Of a DNA stretch of 64,000 nt, positions 32,876 through 45,294 are shown piece by piece. The stretch's first letter is position 1, and each line of letters starts with the position of its first letter. The notes beneath the pieces were generated by a model, which did no database searches, had not been told where the DNA came from, and saw only the letters and a list, made by a program, of their open reading frames with translations. The stretch lies in NCBI GenBank assembly GCA_032821775.1, contig JAVLRN010000009.1, forward strand, positions 2,170,001 to 2,234,000. Direction: 5' to 3'. Made by a program: the position numbers and the translations under genes. This stretch comes from Sanguinoderma infundibulare (Eukaryota; Basidiomycota; Agaricomycetes; Polyporales; Polyporaceae).

Positions 32876-35344
32876 ATGGTACGTCGCCATATTGTGTTCT
32901 GCGGACTGATATTGACCCTATCTGTGCAGTTCTACTCAGAAGCTATCCTATCTCGCCGCGGGCCCCTCGCCAAGGTGTGGCTCGCGGCACACATGGAGCG
33001 CAAGCTCTCCAAGACCCAAACTTTGCAGACGGACATTGAGCAGTCAGTTGGTGAGTCTCCAGTAGCCATTGGAATCAATTTCTGGAGACTTACGCGTCAG
33101 GAACGCGTTCCCAGACGCGATCATGCACCAGGAGATCGAGGTCATGGCCCTCCGATTAAGCGGTCAGCTGTTGCTTGGTGTCGTGCGCATATACAGCCGC
33201 AAGGCCAAGTATCTGTTGGATGACTGTAACGAGGCATTGCTCAAGATCAAAATGGTGCGTGAATCCGCCATCCCGACCTCGGTCCGGGCCTCACCCAGCT
33301 ACTATAGGCATTCCGCCCAGGACTCGTCGACATGACCGAAGACCAGCTCGCCGTCAACCAAAACGCCATCACCCTTCAGAGCAACAACCTCGACCTCGAC
33401 GCTCTCCTTCCTGATCTCGACTGGTGCGCCTCATCCTAACCACGACCTCCTCCCGTACTCATCTGCTTGTAGGGATACCGCAGATTTCGAGAGCAGGAAT
33501 GTTCAGCCTGGTGGCCAGCATATCGCTCGAGCGGCCGACATCACTCTTGGCAACGCAGACCTCCAGTTCGATTTCGATGACGCCGAGTATGGCTTCGACC
33601 TCGGCCCTTCTGACGGTATCGGCTCCCAAGACTACGACATCGAACTCAACATTGACTTTGGTGACGGTCCCGCAACACCCGCCGCCCGCACGCCGTCCCG
33701 TATGGACGAAGATGATGACATGAGTGTCGAAATGCCTCGAGAGCGCGTGGCCCCGCGTCCCTTCCGGGAGTCGATCGACTCTCACATGCTCGGCGCGCAC
33801 GGAGCGGACGACTTCGACTTGTTGTCCGTGAGGAGCAGGGCGCAATCAGAGCATCCGTTCGGCGCTGACGTAGACATGGGCTTTGGACCGGACGACGCAG
33901 GCATGGACGTCGACCTTGGCATCTCCTTCGAGCCGCTCCCGGACGAGCCTTTGAGTGAGCACGCGCCCACGCCACGTCTCACCCCGTCGCGAGCATGTGA
34001 GTACCGCCTTTCTGTGGACGCGCGCGCAGCTGATGGATCGTGCAGCGTCGCCCCTCACCGAGCCCCCACGAACGCCCCCGCCTGATGTTGAACTTGCGCC
34101 GAAGGTCGTCACCGAGGAGGTGGCCAAGAAGCAACGCAAGGAGAAGAAGCAGATTATAGACTCCGTCACCGAGCTTGCCGACGGTCCCGGGGCTCGTGTC
34201 GGTCGTGGACGCAACGCAGGCCTCGGCGCCCCGGTCACGAAAGACGTCAGTGACATCGTCACGGAGCACCCCACCCTACCCCGTTCCTCCCTTGTTATGC
34301 GACTTCTCGAGATTCGTGATGATCCCCTTGCCCATTTCCTGCCTACCAAGACCACCGCAAACGGCACCTTCTTTTACGCCGCGCCACCAGGACTTGTCCC
34401 AGAGCTTGCGGATATGTTCATGCGTCCTGTGACAAATCTCAGTGCGGCGAAGCGGAAAGGTGCGTCGCCTGAGAAGCCGCCGAGCAAAAAGCGGCGTGTC
34501 GACGGCAGCGTGGTAGACGAAGAGGAAGTCGAGCAGGCACGACGCGAGAGTCGTGCACCTAGCATCGCTCTCGGCAGTGACGTGTATGGCCGCGCGAGCC
34601 TCGGCCCAGGGGCAGACTTCCAGTTCGACACCACGGGTGCAGGCATCGAAGACTTCCAGATGGAGATTCCCGAATTCCCCGGGCCCGAAGAGCACCGGGA
34701 GCGGAGTAAGTCCCTCGCGCCATCGGAGCTTACCCGCCTTTCGGAGCCTCCGCCAGACCCGCTCCTTGAGGAGGGGGACGAGAGCCACGCGGACGCAACG
34801 TGTCCCATTGCCCTCTTCGACGACCGGACGGTGGCCAGTCAGAGTCAGACCCAGAGTCAGACCCAGAGTCAGGCGCCGACTGAAGTCAGCGATGATGGCA
34901 AGGGCTACAGCAAGAACACCGTCAAGGCTCTGGCGGTCATCCGAAGAGAGCTCCAGCCGAATCCAGACGAGCCAGACGAGGACAGGTACATGAGCTTCAA
35001 CCACATGGCCCAGAAGGTGCGTAGTCCTACCGTTTCTGGCTCTCGATGACGTCGCTCACGGACGCAACGTTCGTCGTACCCAGGCCTCCCGCCGTGCGGC
35101 CGCTGCCTTCTTCTTCGAGCTTCTCGTGCTCGGAACGCGAGACTGCGTGAAACTGTCCCAGCCCGAGCCGTTTTCGAACATCGAAATCCGGGCGAAGGAC
35201 AAGCTCTGGGAGCGCCAGCGCCACGGTTCCGCGGCGCCCTCGTCCTCGAGCGGCTTCCCGCGCATATCCCAGGCGCCCTCGGCGGGACCGTCGAGGCGGC
35301 AGGGCTCTGCTGCGCCGTCGATCGCGTCGGCGTTCGGGCTCTAA
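32876..35344 (+). CDS. RAD21: cohesin kleisin subunit Rad21/Scc1, 711 aa
   Basis: Seven exons: 32876-32878 (the ATG alone), 32930-33050, 33115-33254, 33308-33423, 33473-33996, 34046-35016, 35084-35344. After splicing it starts [20 protein letters not shown], the strongly conserved Rad21 N-terminus that binds Smc3. [20 protein letters not shown] follows, and the C-terminal winged helix that binds Smc1 includes [20 protein letters not shown]. The middle is acidic and disordered, with [16 protein letters not shown] as a likely nuclear signal. [10 protein letters not shown] at about residue 560 offers clustered sites for ATM/ATR-type kinases. About 50 Ser/Pro-rich residues extend beyond the winged helix. 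It closes the cohesin ring that holds sister chromatids together. The conserved mitotic N-terminus argues for Rad21 rather than meiotic Rec8. Confidence 0.96.
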
Positions 35345-35689
35345 GATCGGAGCGCCGGGTTTTTATGACCCACATTCATGATTGTTTTACATGATTGTGT
35401 ACATATCCTACGAGCCTGAGCTTGGTTACGACACCCACGGTTACGTGCGTTTGGATCCGTCTTGGTTCATGATCTCTTGTAGCTGCATTGTCGTGTCGTG
35501 TTGTGAGCTGTTGTTTTGAGTGCTTACAAGTTACATTATTGCCTATCGTGTGTGTTTCTCTTGGAACTAGTCACAGGACAATCTATGCGTTTGGCTTGTA
35601 AAGGCTTGTGGCAATGTGTGGGGTGGTGGTTTCAAGCTCCCGTGCGTCGCCACTCCACGAAGGTGGTGCTGTCTGCTGGGGACAGTACG

Positions 35690-35990
35690 CGCGATGACGA
35701 TCTGGGATGCAAACAGCGGCGCGATGCTACTGTCGGTGACTGGGCACAGCAGCGGGATCTACACTGCGTGCTTCTCACCATGCGGGCAGTACGTTGCGTC
35801 AGCGTCGGACGACAAAGTGGTCCGGGTGTGGAGGACTACAGACGAATCTTGCGGGGCGACGTTCTGCCAGCACGGGGCCGCGGTTGACACAGTAGCCTTC
35901 TCTGCGGATGGGAGAACGCTGTCGTCAGCGGCGAGGGATGGGTCTGTTTTCATCCGCCACCTTTCTGAGGTTATTGGTGATGGAAGCTAG
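35690..35990 (+). pseudogene. WD40-repeat fragment (about two repeats)
   Basis: One frame encodes MTIWDANSGAMLLSVTGHSS, then CFSPCGQYVASASDDK, VVRVWRTTDESC and VAFSADGRTLSSAARDGSVF before a stop at 35,990. These are about two WD40 units with GH and WD-like marks. There is no upstream start or further propeller blades, so it cannot form a full propeller on its own. It matches the more decayed relic at 28,495-28,690. Most likely it is the 3' tail of a lost WD40 gene; a short expressed protein cannot be ruled out. Confidence 0.65.
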
Positions 35991-36064
35991 CCACCATTCC
36001 TTGGCCGGTATTTAACCACCCGCGCACGCCACCGTGCATCCATGACCGACTTGAGACATCGCCG

Positions 36065-36500
36065 TCAACTCACATTCCCCTTCCTTCTGAGCTGGGCTGC
36101 CGGGCTCGGTTGCTCTGCTTCGCTCTTGGCTTCCGACCCTGCCTCGAAATCCAACGATGGCTGCGGCCGTATCGGAGGCGGCGCGAGAGCTTCCGTCTTC
36201 CATCCTTGTTCAGCCAGCGGTGTAGTGGGCGGAGTCTTGGGTAGTAGGAGCCCCCCTGCGAGGCCAGACACGGACCCTTCCAACTTGAACCGTACCATCC
36301 GCTGGCTTCCGTCCTTCTCGATGGCCTCCAGGAGAGTGCGTGGTGGCGCCGCCTAGATCAACGTAATATTTTCCAGCGCACTCAGTGCTGCCGCCACCTT
36401 GGCGGCGTAATGAGCGGCGACTCAACACTCATCGTGCAGTATCGCGTCAATGCGCGCGATCTGCTCTTCGAATTCATCCCCAATTCCATGCTCGCGCCCG
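36065..36500 (-). pseudogene. degenerate coding relic
   Basis: One minus-strand frame reads like protein: GDEFEEQIARIDAILHDEC, then stop, AAHYAAKVAAALSALENITL, then stop, then TLLEAIEKDGSQRMVRFKLE and a Pro/Glu-rich tail ending in a donor-like GTGAGT. The two in-frame stops and the lack of a good start suggest a decayed gene. One stop could instead lie in an unrecognised intron. No family is recognised; a retroelement gag remnant is one possibility, without proof. Confidence 0.35.
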
Positions 36501-36682
36501 AGAACCATGCATTTGCAACTGCGCCCCCTGTCTTCCCCCCTTGTCCTCGTCCACAATTAATGACCTAGCAGTTGCACTGGGTCGAAGAGAGCGCGACGGC
36601 GGTTAGCCGAATAGGACGTTGGACTGGGGAAGCGGCGGTACAGTAGTCGCCGTAGTCCCCGTCTGCTGGGGTTCCGCGGCTT

Positions 36683-39268
36683 CCAGGAGATCCATGTCTC
36701 CGTCTTCAAAACCTTTGATACGGAGGCATGCGTCCTCTGAGACGAAGAACCACCTGGGGATGAGGCGTAGAGGTGACACGTGGTTCTTTCTGTGGCGTTG
36801 CGGGGTCTTTCGGTTATCGTAGAGATGGTATGCTGTTAGAATGATTGCCATGAGTTCCTTTGGCGCGTAGGACTACAGTAGATGCGTACGTACCATTCTC
36901 CCTTGTTTGATGTACGGACGATTGTACTACGTGAAGGCCGCTGATGCGTTGCGGGCGATGGTGCTCGGACTCAGAATTGAGGTCGAACTAAATACTGGCT
37001 CCAGGGTCGAACGGAACCTGTTGCCGAAGCGTCGCGCGGTTCGTACCAGTGAAAGTCATGGGACAGTGGGAATGCGTCCTAAGAGAGAAAGAGTAGTAAA
37101 CGAACAGTCTGCTCCGGTACGTGACATGCAAGTTGAGGCCTCTGGCTTGACGGACAGGCCAGATATGATCGAAGAGAGCGACCAAAGTTGAACTATTCGC
37201 ACAGAAGGAGTATTCGGGTCCTTGTCTCGTACACTACAACGTATCGGTAAGTGTTCTACGGGCAATCCCTAGATGAGTACCTGGTATCCCACGACAAGCT
37301 CCTGATGCGATGGCTCACCTCCACCACGCCGTAGAACGGCAACGGAATCAGGTTGAGATTCCGTAGCTCGGTAACCTGCTAGCAGGTAGCTTCCAATACT
37401 TCTCGGCCTCCGGGATGTTCCAGTATTCGCGTATCACAAACGGGCACAGTGTAACCCTGCTCGACGTCTGGTACTCGACAGAGTTCACGTACGGGGTGAG
37501 GCGGTCGAGGGAAGACGAGAAAAGCCGGGTCATCCCGTCGTTATCCCCTTTTGCCGTGATGCGTTGGTAAAGGAAGCGAAGGAGGGGATGGCCTAGATGA
37601 GACCGCTCGCTGGCCATTGATTTGAGCCCGGCAAAAAAGAGTGGGAACTCGCGACACTCCCCGCGCACGTCGAGGTGATGACGAGTGTCGGCTTCGATCG
37701 CGAGGAATCGCAGCTCCGGGCACGGGACTGTCGAGATTGGTGTCAGCGCCGCGAACAAGTTCGTGGTGATTTGTATCGAGTCCTCAATCGAGTAGCCGCC
37801 AGGGTAGATCTGAACAGACAACTCCTCGAGGCGGACGAAATGGGGAAGGAGGGAAGGGAGTTCCATCGAGGCCTTCGAATCGACATTGACGTGCAAGGTT
37901 GTGATTGTCGAATATGGAAACATTGTGTGCTGCTTGACCACCCACTGAGCAAAGTCCCAGTAAAGGCCGTTTGCATCGATCAGGAAAGCCGACGTGGATT
38001 GAGCGTCGTATCCTGAAAGCAAGAGGTATCCGTCTCGAGCTTGAATGACGAGCTCCAAAAATGAGAGGGTGCGCAGCAGAGGGAGCTGAGGGATGACATG
38101 GTGGTTGATGTCGCGGCTGTGCGATCCGGCATCGTTGATACATAAGAGGAGATGCGTTGGTAGAACGACGTGTCCTAGGAAGCGGAACACGACACCAAGC
38201 TCGCACTCGCCGAAAATAAGCGAGCGTATGTGGTCCAAGGGTACAAGAGGGGGGCAATCGGACTCGGAGGAAGGCTGGAACGTGTTGAGATAGGCAAATT
38301 GGAGATGCTCTAGCCGTGGTGCGACCGAGAGTAGTCGAAGCAAGCCGCTGGCGAAGTCCTTGCGTATGAATGGCCCAAAAGAGAGAAAAAGATGCGTTAA
38401 GTTCGGGAAGGAGTTTGTCGGCAGGAAGACGTATGGGAGGTCTAGAGCTAGGGCCTTCAGAGGGGAGATCTCTTCGTTGAAAATGAGTCCTTCGGAAGGG
38501 CCTATCGGGTCCGGAGTTGCGGCTGATACAAGAGTGAAGCATTCAGCGCGTGGTGCGTCGAAGCGGAATTGCCATAGTATGGAGTCTGATGGGTCGTCCT
38601 TGGTGCCATATACATGAACGGCCCGGGCACGAATGGCATGTTCTCCTAGGATCCGGTCCACGAGTGCGAGGTTCTCTAAGGACAGATAGAGGGTGAGCGG
38701 ATGGCCTGAAGACCGTTTCGAAAGAAGTTCGAGCCATCGCTCGTCACAGTTGGAGTCGATATGAGACCAAAAAGATGCATCTCCGACTATGACATTGCGC
38801 CATAGCCGGCAAACGCGGATGAGGATGAACAATGGTTCGACGGCAAGCAGGTTTGAATGGACAGTGTGAAGTGAGGGTTTACTCGCACAGGAGGCCGTAA
38901 CTTGCTTGAAGATCGCGGTAAGGAGTTCTGGGGCTAGGCGATTAATGGGGGACAGCGTATTCCCATAGCTATGTAGCCTCCGACGGATGGTCTGCAGCCT
39001 GGAATTCGCCGAAGCCACCTATACGCAATGACCTGTCGTCAGAATCGTTTTGAGAAAACCACAGCGATCAGTTAGGGCGGATGCCTACCTCATCGCGACT
39101 GAAATGATTTAAGGTAAGTTTACGATAAGGGCTTGTTGAGCAGTTCATACCTCAAACTCAATAGATTTTGCTCCAAGTCGACGGCCAGCTCGAGTTGTGT
39201 GATTAAATCAGGTACCTGCGAGGGCTTCATTCTTGAGGAACTGGAAGCAGCGGGTATGCCATGCAAGG
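36683..39268 (-). repeat. inverted duplication, arm A (F-box gene plus 3' tail)
   Basis: About 2.6 kb aligns by eye, in opposite orientation, with arm B at 45,568-48,164. Similarity covers the upstream region, all three exons and both introns of the F-box gene, and about 660 bp beyond its stop. It ends near the shared string GACATGGATCTCCTGG. Arms A and B enclose the chitin synthase and R3H-associated genes. Confidence 0.9.
37348..39230 (-). CDS. F-box protein, copy A, 586 aa
   Basis: Three exons: 39151-39230, a 10-nt micro-exon 39089-39098, and 37348-39018. A short coiled leader (LITQLELAVDLEQNLLSL) leads to the F-box-like motif LSPINRLAPELLTAIFKQV, followed by LIRVCRLWRNVIVGDASFW. The rest resembles the leucine-rich, degenerate repeat region of Agaricomycete F-box proteins (for example LLRTLSFLELVIQ and ITTLHVNVDSKA). 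F-box proteins pair with Skp1 in SCF ubiquitin ligases to choose targets; the target is unknown. It is about four-fifths identical by eye to copy B at 45,608-47,450, but carries about eight extra residues (DVRGECREFP region). Its start lies 237 bp from that of the divergent chitin synthase. Confidence 0.88.
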
Positions 39269-39467
39269 GGGACCAAGTTGTATCGATGGCCCGGATGGCG
39301 CAGCACGTCGTGGCACCACGGCCACGTGATAGGGTGCACAGTCGCGTTTGATTTTGACTTGTCGTGCGCGGGGACTGGAGTTGGTCTCGAGTCTCAACCG
39401 TTGACCTTCTCCTTCTCCTCCTTCTCCTCCTCCTCTCTTTGAGGCACCGTAGTGTGTAATCATCAGC

Positions 39468-42400
39468 ATGGCATCGCGACGCAGACAACTCGCATACGCC
39501 CCCCTCGACGATACTTACGACAACCGCGATGTCTCCCCCTCCCGACCCTCAGCGATCATGCGACTGGCTATGGCCCAAGACGACGACCACGATAGACAAG
39601 AACATATGATTCCGACCGTACAACATCGACCCCCACGAACATCGCCCGTCCGTTACCCATCTCTCCCCGCCGTTCCCGAAGCATCCGAGGAGGGATCCGT
39701 GACCAGCGAGAGGATGTCGCTGTCGAGGCAGAGCTCGGACGAGACGCTTCATGGAGACAGGCACGATGTGTACGCTCCCTATCACCGTGGATTTCCCCCT
39801 CATGAGCTCCCTGCGATCGACTCTGGTGAACCCTTCGACTGGGACGGTTTACACACTGCCCCAGACAACGATCCGTTCTCCGACTCTCATCTCCCCGTGT
39901 ATCACCAGCCTGCTCCATCTGCACCCCAACAACCGCCCGCCCTTGTTATGCACCAAAATCCGTCCCAGTCCTCCCTCTCTGATCCCTACTACCTGCCCGG
40001 TGACCGCACCTCCTGGCCTTCGCGTCCGGTGTCTGCATATAGTGCTGTGCATTCTGACACGACCGGTTACAGCTATGCTCTGCCTCCAGAGCAACATACG
40101 ACCGCCATGTACCCCGCAAACGCGTCCATAGACCACTTCCAGCACGACACCGAGGCCTATGCCTCCGGTGCGTTCTCTCGCCCGACCTACCGGCCTCCGC
40201 GATCGCGCTCGCCGACGCCTGCCGTCGATGACGAGGACTACCAGATCGTCGGCAACGGTAGCGTGCAACATACCGGTTTTTCCCCTTCCCCACAGCGCAA
40301 GCAGGTCTCCTCGAACGAGAACGCGTCCCCCCTCCGGCCCCCGCGGTTCTCTCAACCGTCGACCAACGAGTCTCCCCAGCGCCGACCGTTCTCGCAGGTG
40401 TCCACCAACTCGTCCGAGTCCACGCTCTCCGCGTTCGGCCACTCGCGCACGTTCTTGCGCGCCATGTCCGAGCCAGCAGACCCCGAGAAGGTATCGCTCG
40501 CCCACTCGGCGTCGACGATGACCGAGCCCGACACGCCGCTCCTCACGCGGCACTTTGGGCCCGCGCCGACCGGGCGCGTGGTGCGCCGACACAAGACCAA
40601 GAAGCGGGTGCAGCTCACGAACGGCAACCTCGTCCTCGATTTATCCGTCCCGCCAAAGCTCGTGCTGCCACGCAAGGGCGATGATGAGATGCTGAAGACG
40701 CGGTACACGGCCGTGACGTGCGACCCTGACGAGTTCGAGAAGAAGGGATTCTTCCTGCGGCAGAACGAGATGCGGCGGACGACTGAGCTATTTATTGTTA
40801 TTACTATGTATAATGTGGGCTTTGGCGTTTGCATTTGGTCTTGGGATGGGGAACTGACTGTAGTATTGCAGGAGGACGAGGTGCTGTTCTGCCGGACGAT
40901 GATCGGCGTCATGCGAAACATTGCACACCTGTGTTCGCGCAAGAACTCGCGGACGTGGGGCGAGGACGCGTGGAAGAAGGTGGGCTCTAACTTGGTTCGA
41001 CCGGAGCGGTGTTGACGTTGTCCGGAAGGTGGTCGTGTGCATCGTCGCAGACGGGCGGAAGAAGGTGCACCCGCGCGTCCTGGACTGCCTGACGCTCCTG
41101 GGTGTGTACCAGCCGGGGGACCATATGAAGAACATGGTGAACAACAAGCCGGTGACGGCGCACCTCTTCGAGTACACGGCGACGTTCGGGCTAGATGAGA
41201 ACCTCAAGTTCAAGTACCCGGACAAGGGCATCGTGCCGACGCAGATCATCTTCTGCATGAAGGAGAAGAACCAGAAGAAGATCAACTCGCACCGGTGGTT
41301 CTTCAACGCGTTTGGCCGTCTGCTCCACCCGAACGTCTGTGTGTTGCTTGATGTGGGGACGCGACCGGAGAACAAGAGCATATACCACCTGTGGAAGGCG
41401 TTCGATGTGAACTCGAACGTCGCCGGTGCGTGCGGGGAGATTGCGGTGTACAAGGGAAAGCAATGGCGTGGGTTGCTCAACCCTCTAGGTATGTTTCTTG
41501 TTTGGAATATGTCAAAGGTTGGATCACTCACGCTCAGTGGGGTTCGTTCAGTTGCTGCCCAAAACTTCGAGTACAAAATCGCAAACATCCTCGACAAACC
41601 AACTGAGTCCTTGTTCGGATATATCAGCGTATTGGTGAGTCTCGTTAACTGTGAGGTCGTGTGATCACCCACGCTTACTTCGGACACAGCCTGGAGCCTT
41701 CTCCGCCTACAGGTACATCGCACTTCAGAACGACAAGTACGGATTTGGACCGCTCGCTTCGTACTTCAAGGGCGAGATTCTGCATGGTCGTGACACGGAC
41801 ATCTTCACGTCAAACATGTGTAGGTCCAGCCTTGTGTTAGCTCTGACTTCGCATGCTCATATCGTTACGTTATCCAGATCTTGCCGAAGATGTAAGACAT
41901 TCCTGGCGATTGGCGCGTGCATACACTTAACACACTCTCAGCGTATCTTATGCTTCGAGCTCGTAGCGAAGCGGAACTCCAACTGGGTCCTCAAGTACGT
42001 CAAGAGCGCGGTCGCGGAGACGGACGTTCCCGAAGCGCTGCCCGAGTTCATTAGCCAGCGCCGTCGCTGGCTCAACGGCTCGTTCTTCGCCGCCACATAC
42101 GCCATCGCTCACCTCGGCCAGATCTTGAACTCGGGGCACAGCCTCACACGGAAAGTTCTGCTAGTGTTTGAAACGATTTACAATGTGATCAACTTGATTG
42201 CGGCTTGGTTCTCTGTTGTGAGTGTTGAATCTGCCTTGTAGGTGGTTATATGCCTAGACATGCTGATGACTTGCATAGGGAAATTTTTATTTGTTTTTCG
42301 TAAGCAAAGCAGTTCACCCGTATATGCCTTGAATGAGCGACTCAAATGACAATGTTCAGGTTATCTTGACCTCGTCGTTAGAGAACGACGCCTTCGGAAT

Positions 42401-43568
42401 GCCCGGCATCAAATACTTCAACGCCGTGAGCCAATTCTTCATGGCCGGCTTGGTGATCTCCGTCTTTTTGTTTTCGATGGGCAACAAACCCAAAGCGTAA
42501 GTCCCATTAGCGCGATCCTGCCTTCATCGTCTGATGCTGTTCCCGACACGTTACAGCTCGCGGTGGAAGTACAAGATCTCGACGGTCATCTTCGCCATCT
42601 TCATGGTCTACGTCATCTTCGCCGCCGTCATGTGCGCCATCGAGGCTGCGAAACAGAGCAGCGCGGCGTATCAACTCATGCTGTTCAGCATCATCGTCAC
42701 CTATGGCAGTGCGTACTCGCTATCGATCGGCTATAGGCTGTGAAGCTCACTAGCATCACAGTGTATGCGCTGTCGAGCGTTTTGGCATTCGACCCGTGGC
42801 ACATGGTCACCAGCTTCATTCCATACATGCTTCTGTCCCCAACATATATTAACATCCTCCAAATGTATGCTCGCTACGTTCTGATCTTTGGGCAACGGCT
42901 GACGTAGCGTCATCAGTTATGCATTCGCTAACCTAGACGACGTGGGTGGCACGTCCTCGACGCCTCCACGACGCATTCACTGACCCGACGCATTCCACCA
43001 GATCTCATGGGGCACGAAGCAAGATACGGAGATCAGCACCGACCTCGGGGCCGTGATCCAGAACAGCAACTCCCAGGTCGACCTCGAAGTGCCCGCGGAC
43101 GCGACGGACGTGAACATCATCTACGAGGAGGCGCTCGACAACCTCCGCAACCGCAAGCCGCTCCCGAAACCGGTCGGGCTGAGCACCGCGGAGAAGGAGC
43201 AGCTCGCGAGAGATTACTACGCCAACGTCCGGACGAACGTCCTCCTGTTTTGGGTTCTGTCGAACGTATGTCGGTTTGTACACTCGGTGTGGCGGGCAGG
43301 TTCGCTGATGGTCTTTTGTGAAGGGCCTGCTGCTCGTCGCGATCCTTGGCGGCGGCGATTCGGTGGACACGTTCTCGGTCAACGATACCTTCAGCCGGAC
43401 GAAGGCGTACATGACCTTCATCCTGGCCTTTGTCGCCGTCACGAGCATTGTTGTAAGTCGCCTTACCGCCGTCCTACCTGCGTCTTCTTGCCCCTTATGC
43501 TGAGTTGCATGTTGCAGCGTTTCACGGGCTCGGTGATGTACCTCACCGCCCGTGTCTTCACCGGATGA
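39468..43568 (+). CDS. chitin synthase (division 1), about 1099 aa
   Basis: Fifteen exons: 39468-40814, 40872-40979, 41029-41488, 41552-41634, 41690-41819, 41878-41891, 41942-42217, 42279-42299, 42360-42496, 42557-42708, 42762-42864, 42918-42942, 43002-43265, 43324-43452, 43518-43568. A disordered N-terminal region of about 390 residues precedes the GT2 core. Core motifs are [43 protein letters not shown] (about 591), the catalytic AED in YLAEDRILCFEL (about 713) and QRRRWLNG (about 753). Several C-terminal membrane helices follow (VILTSSLEN...[29 protein letters not shown]). It makes chitin from UDP-GlcNAc at the plasma membrane. Layout fits class I-III enzymes. Exons of 14, 21 and 25 nt are present. 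Confidence 0.95.
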
Positions 43569-43784
43569 ACTTCTTGGACTCGCTAGTGCGTCCGCCATGT
43601 ATGCATACATTTATTACATATAACCATGTATCGTCTTATCTTCTTCATGCCCCATTTGGCGAACCTGGACCTTGTATATCGTATGTCGTTCTGTTGATAC
43701 TCTTGTACATATACCGTGACCTGCGCCTATGCATACACCATTCTCCATATACCTATTGGACTTAGAATCAAGAACGCAGACCGT

Positions 43785-45294
43785 TTAAGCGAACAGATAA
43801 TCGTAGAACGACCGTCTGGCCACGGGCTGCGCCCGAACCACCCGCTGCTTCGCCCTCACCGGAGCTCTCCTCGCGGGCGAGCGTGACGGGGAGCTCGCGG
43901 ACCTGCGCTGCCGCTCGAGGAGCCGCGACCTCAGCACGTCAGGGCCCTGGCGCCGCCGGTCTGCCAGTGGCGTCCTATCTGGGTCGACAGCGACCTCGGG
44001 GCCGTCCAGCGAGAGCGCGGCAACGCCCCGAGAGAGATCGGGCTCGGGAGAGGACATGTCGCCCTCGACATCGGACTCGCCGATGACGGACCACCCGTCC
44101 GAGTCGAGCGACGCCATCGACATCTGGGGCCCACGCGAGACGTACGTCGATGACACCGGGCCGAGGGCAGGCGAGGAAGGTGCGGAGGCGTCCGAGCCGA
44201 CCTCTGCTATCGCTGTGAGTGCGTTTGGGGCGGCGGGCGAGGAGGGGCTGGGGCCGTCGGCGTCGGAGAGGTCGCGGTCGGAGAGGGGCTCGGACTCGGT
44301 GTCGAGGTCGGTCGCGGAGAGCTCGGAGAGGTCCGTCACGGGCGGGGTGTCGAGCGTGGGGGACGCGTAGCGCGTCGGGCGGGTAACGTTCGGGCGGAGG
44401 AGGTAGGTGAGGCGCTGGCCCGAGGTGTCCTTACCTGCGAACGGGCGGTCAGCGCGGGTAAACGCGTGGATATGGGGATGGGGGACGGGAGGGCACGTAC
44501 TGAAGCTGACGACGTCGTGGTAGCGCGCGCAGCAGTGCACGACGTAGCGGGTGAACGCGTTGTCCTCGACGCTCCAGACGAGCTGGAGGGGCGTCCGCGA
44601 GACCTCCATGACCGCGTCGGTCGAGCCGACGGGCGTGCCGGGCAAGTCGAGCGCAGACGAGGCGTCGGGGGCGAGGAGCACGCCACCTGCCGCGAGCCAG
44701 GCGACGATCTCGTCCTCGAGCTCCTTCACGAGCAGCTCCATGCGCGGGCCGGAATGGCGGAGCTGGCGCCGCATGCCCTTCAGGCTCAGCGAGAACCGAC
44801 CGGCGTTGGCGGACGCGGGCTCGCGCACGGCGGGTACGGCGGCCGGGATGGGGTCGTTGCGCGCCAGGAAGTGGGGGAGGGGCTCGGGGAAGGTGGGGCG
44901 GCCGCTCGGGGCGGGGACGGCGAAGTCCTTGCTGGACGGCGCGACGATGTGCGCGTTGCCCACGAATCGCGCTGCGAATATCGTTCACCACCGCGCGCTC
45001 GGCCGGGTGTGCGAAGAAGGAGGAGGAGATTGGGGGCGACGTACCGTTCTCTTTGCGCCGGACCCACCGCTTGCCCTCCTTGTCGTCCCGCCGGTTCCGC
45101 TTCGCTGAGGCTGAGGGCGGGGCAGGTGCGGCGGGGGATTGCAGGCGCAGATGCGCGAAGCGGTCTGAGAGGCCGGGGTTGCGTAGAATGGCTGGGAAGG
45201 ACATTGGTACGGGTCCGCTGTCCACGTCCATGGCTGGAGACGTCGTTGGGGCGGGGCCAGTGTCGGCGCCCGGTGCTTGCTGAACAGCGTCCAT
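43785..45294 (-). CDS. R3H-associated N-terminal domain protein, 456 aa
   Basis: Exons 45045-45294, 44501-44971 and 43785-44434. The conserved block around the first splice reads WVRRKENARFVGNAHIVAPS, then PTFPEPLPHFLARNDPIP, which matches the fungal R3H-associated N-terminal domain family. LVKELEDEIVAWLAAGG and VWSVEDNAFTRYVVHCCARY extend it. The C-terminal 200 residues are disordered and Ser/Asp-rich with a basic end (RKQ/RAKQRVVRAQ). No R3H nucleic-acid-binding motif is seen. Molecular role is unknown; an RNA link is suggested only by the family name. It converges with the chitin synthase (216 bp between stops). Confidence 0.82.

Noticed and set aside
33051..33114. Alternative acceptors at GCGTCAG (33,100) or earlier for Rad21 exon 3
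   Set aside because: They break the reading frame or add residues absent from the family. The acceptor at 33,114 gives [16 protein letters not shown], which matches the conserved Rad21 spacing.
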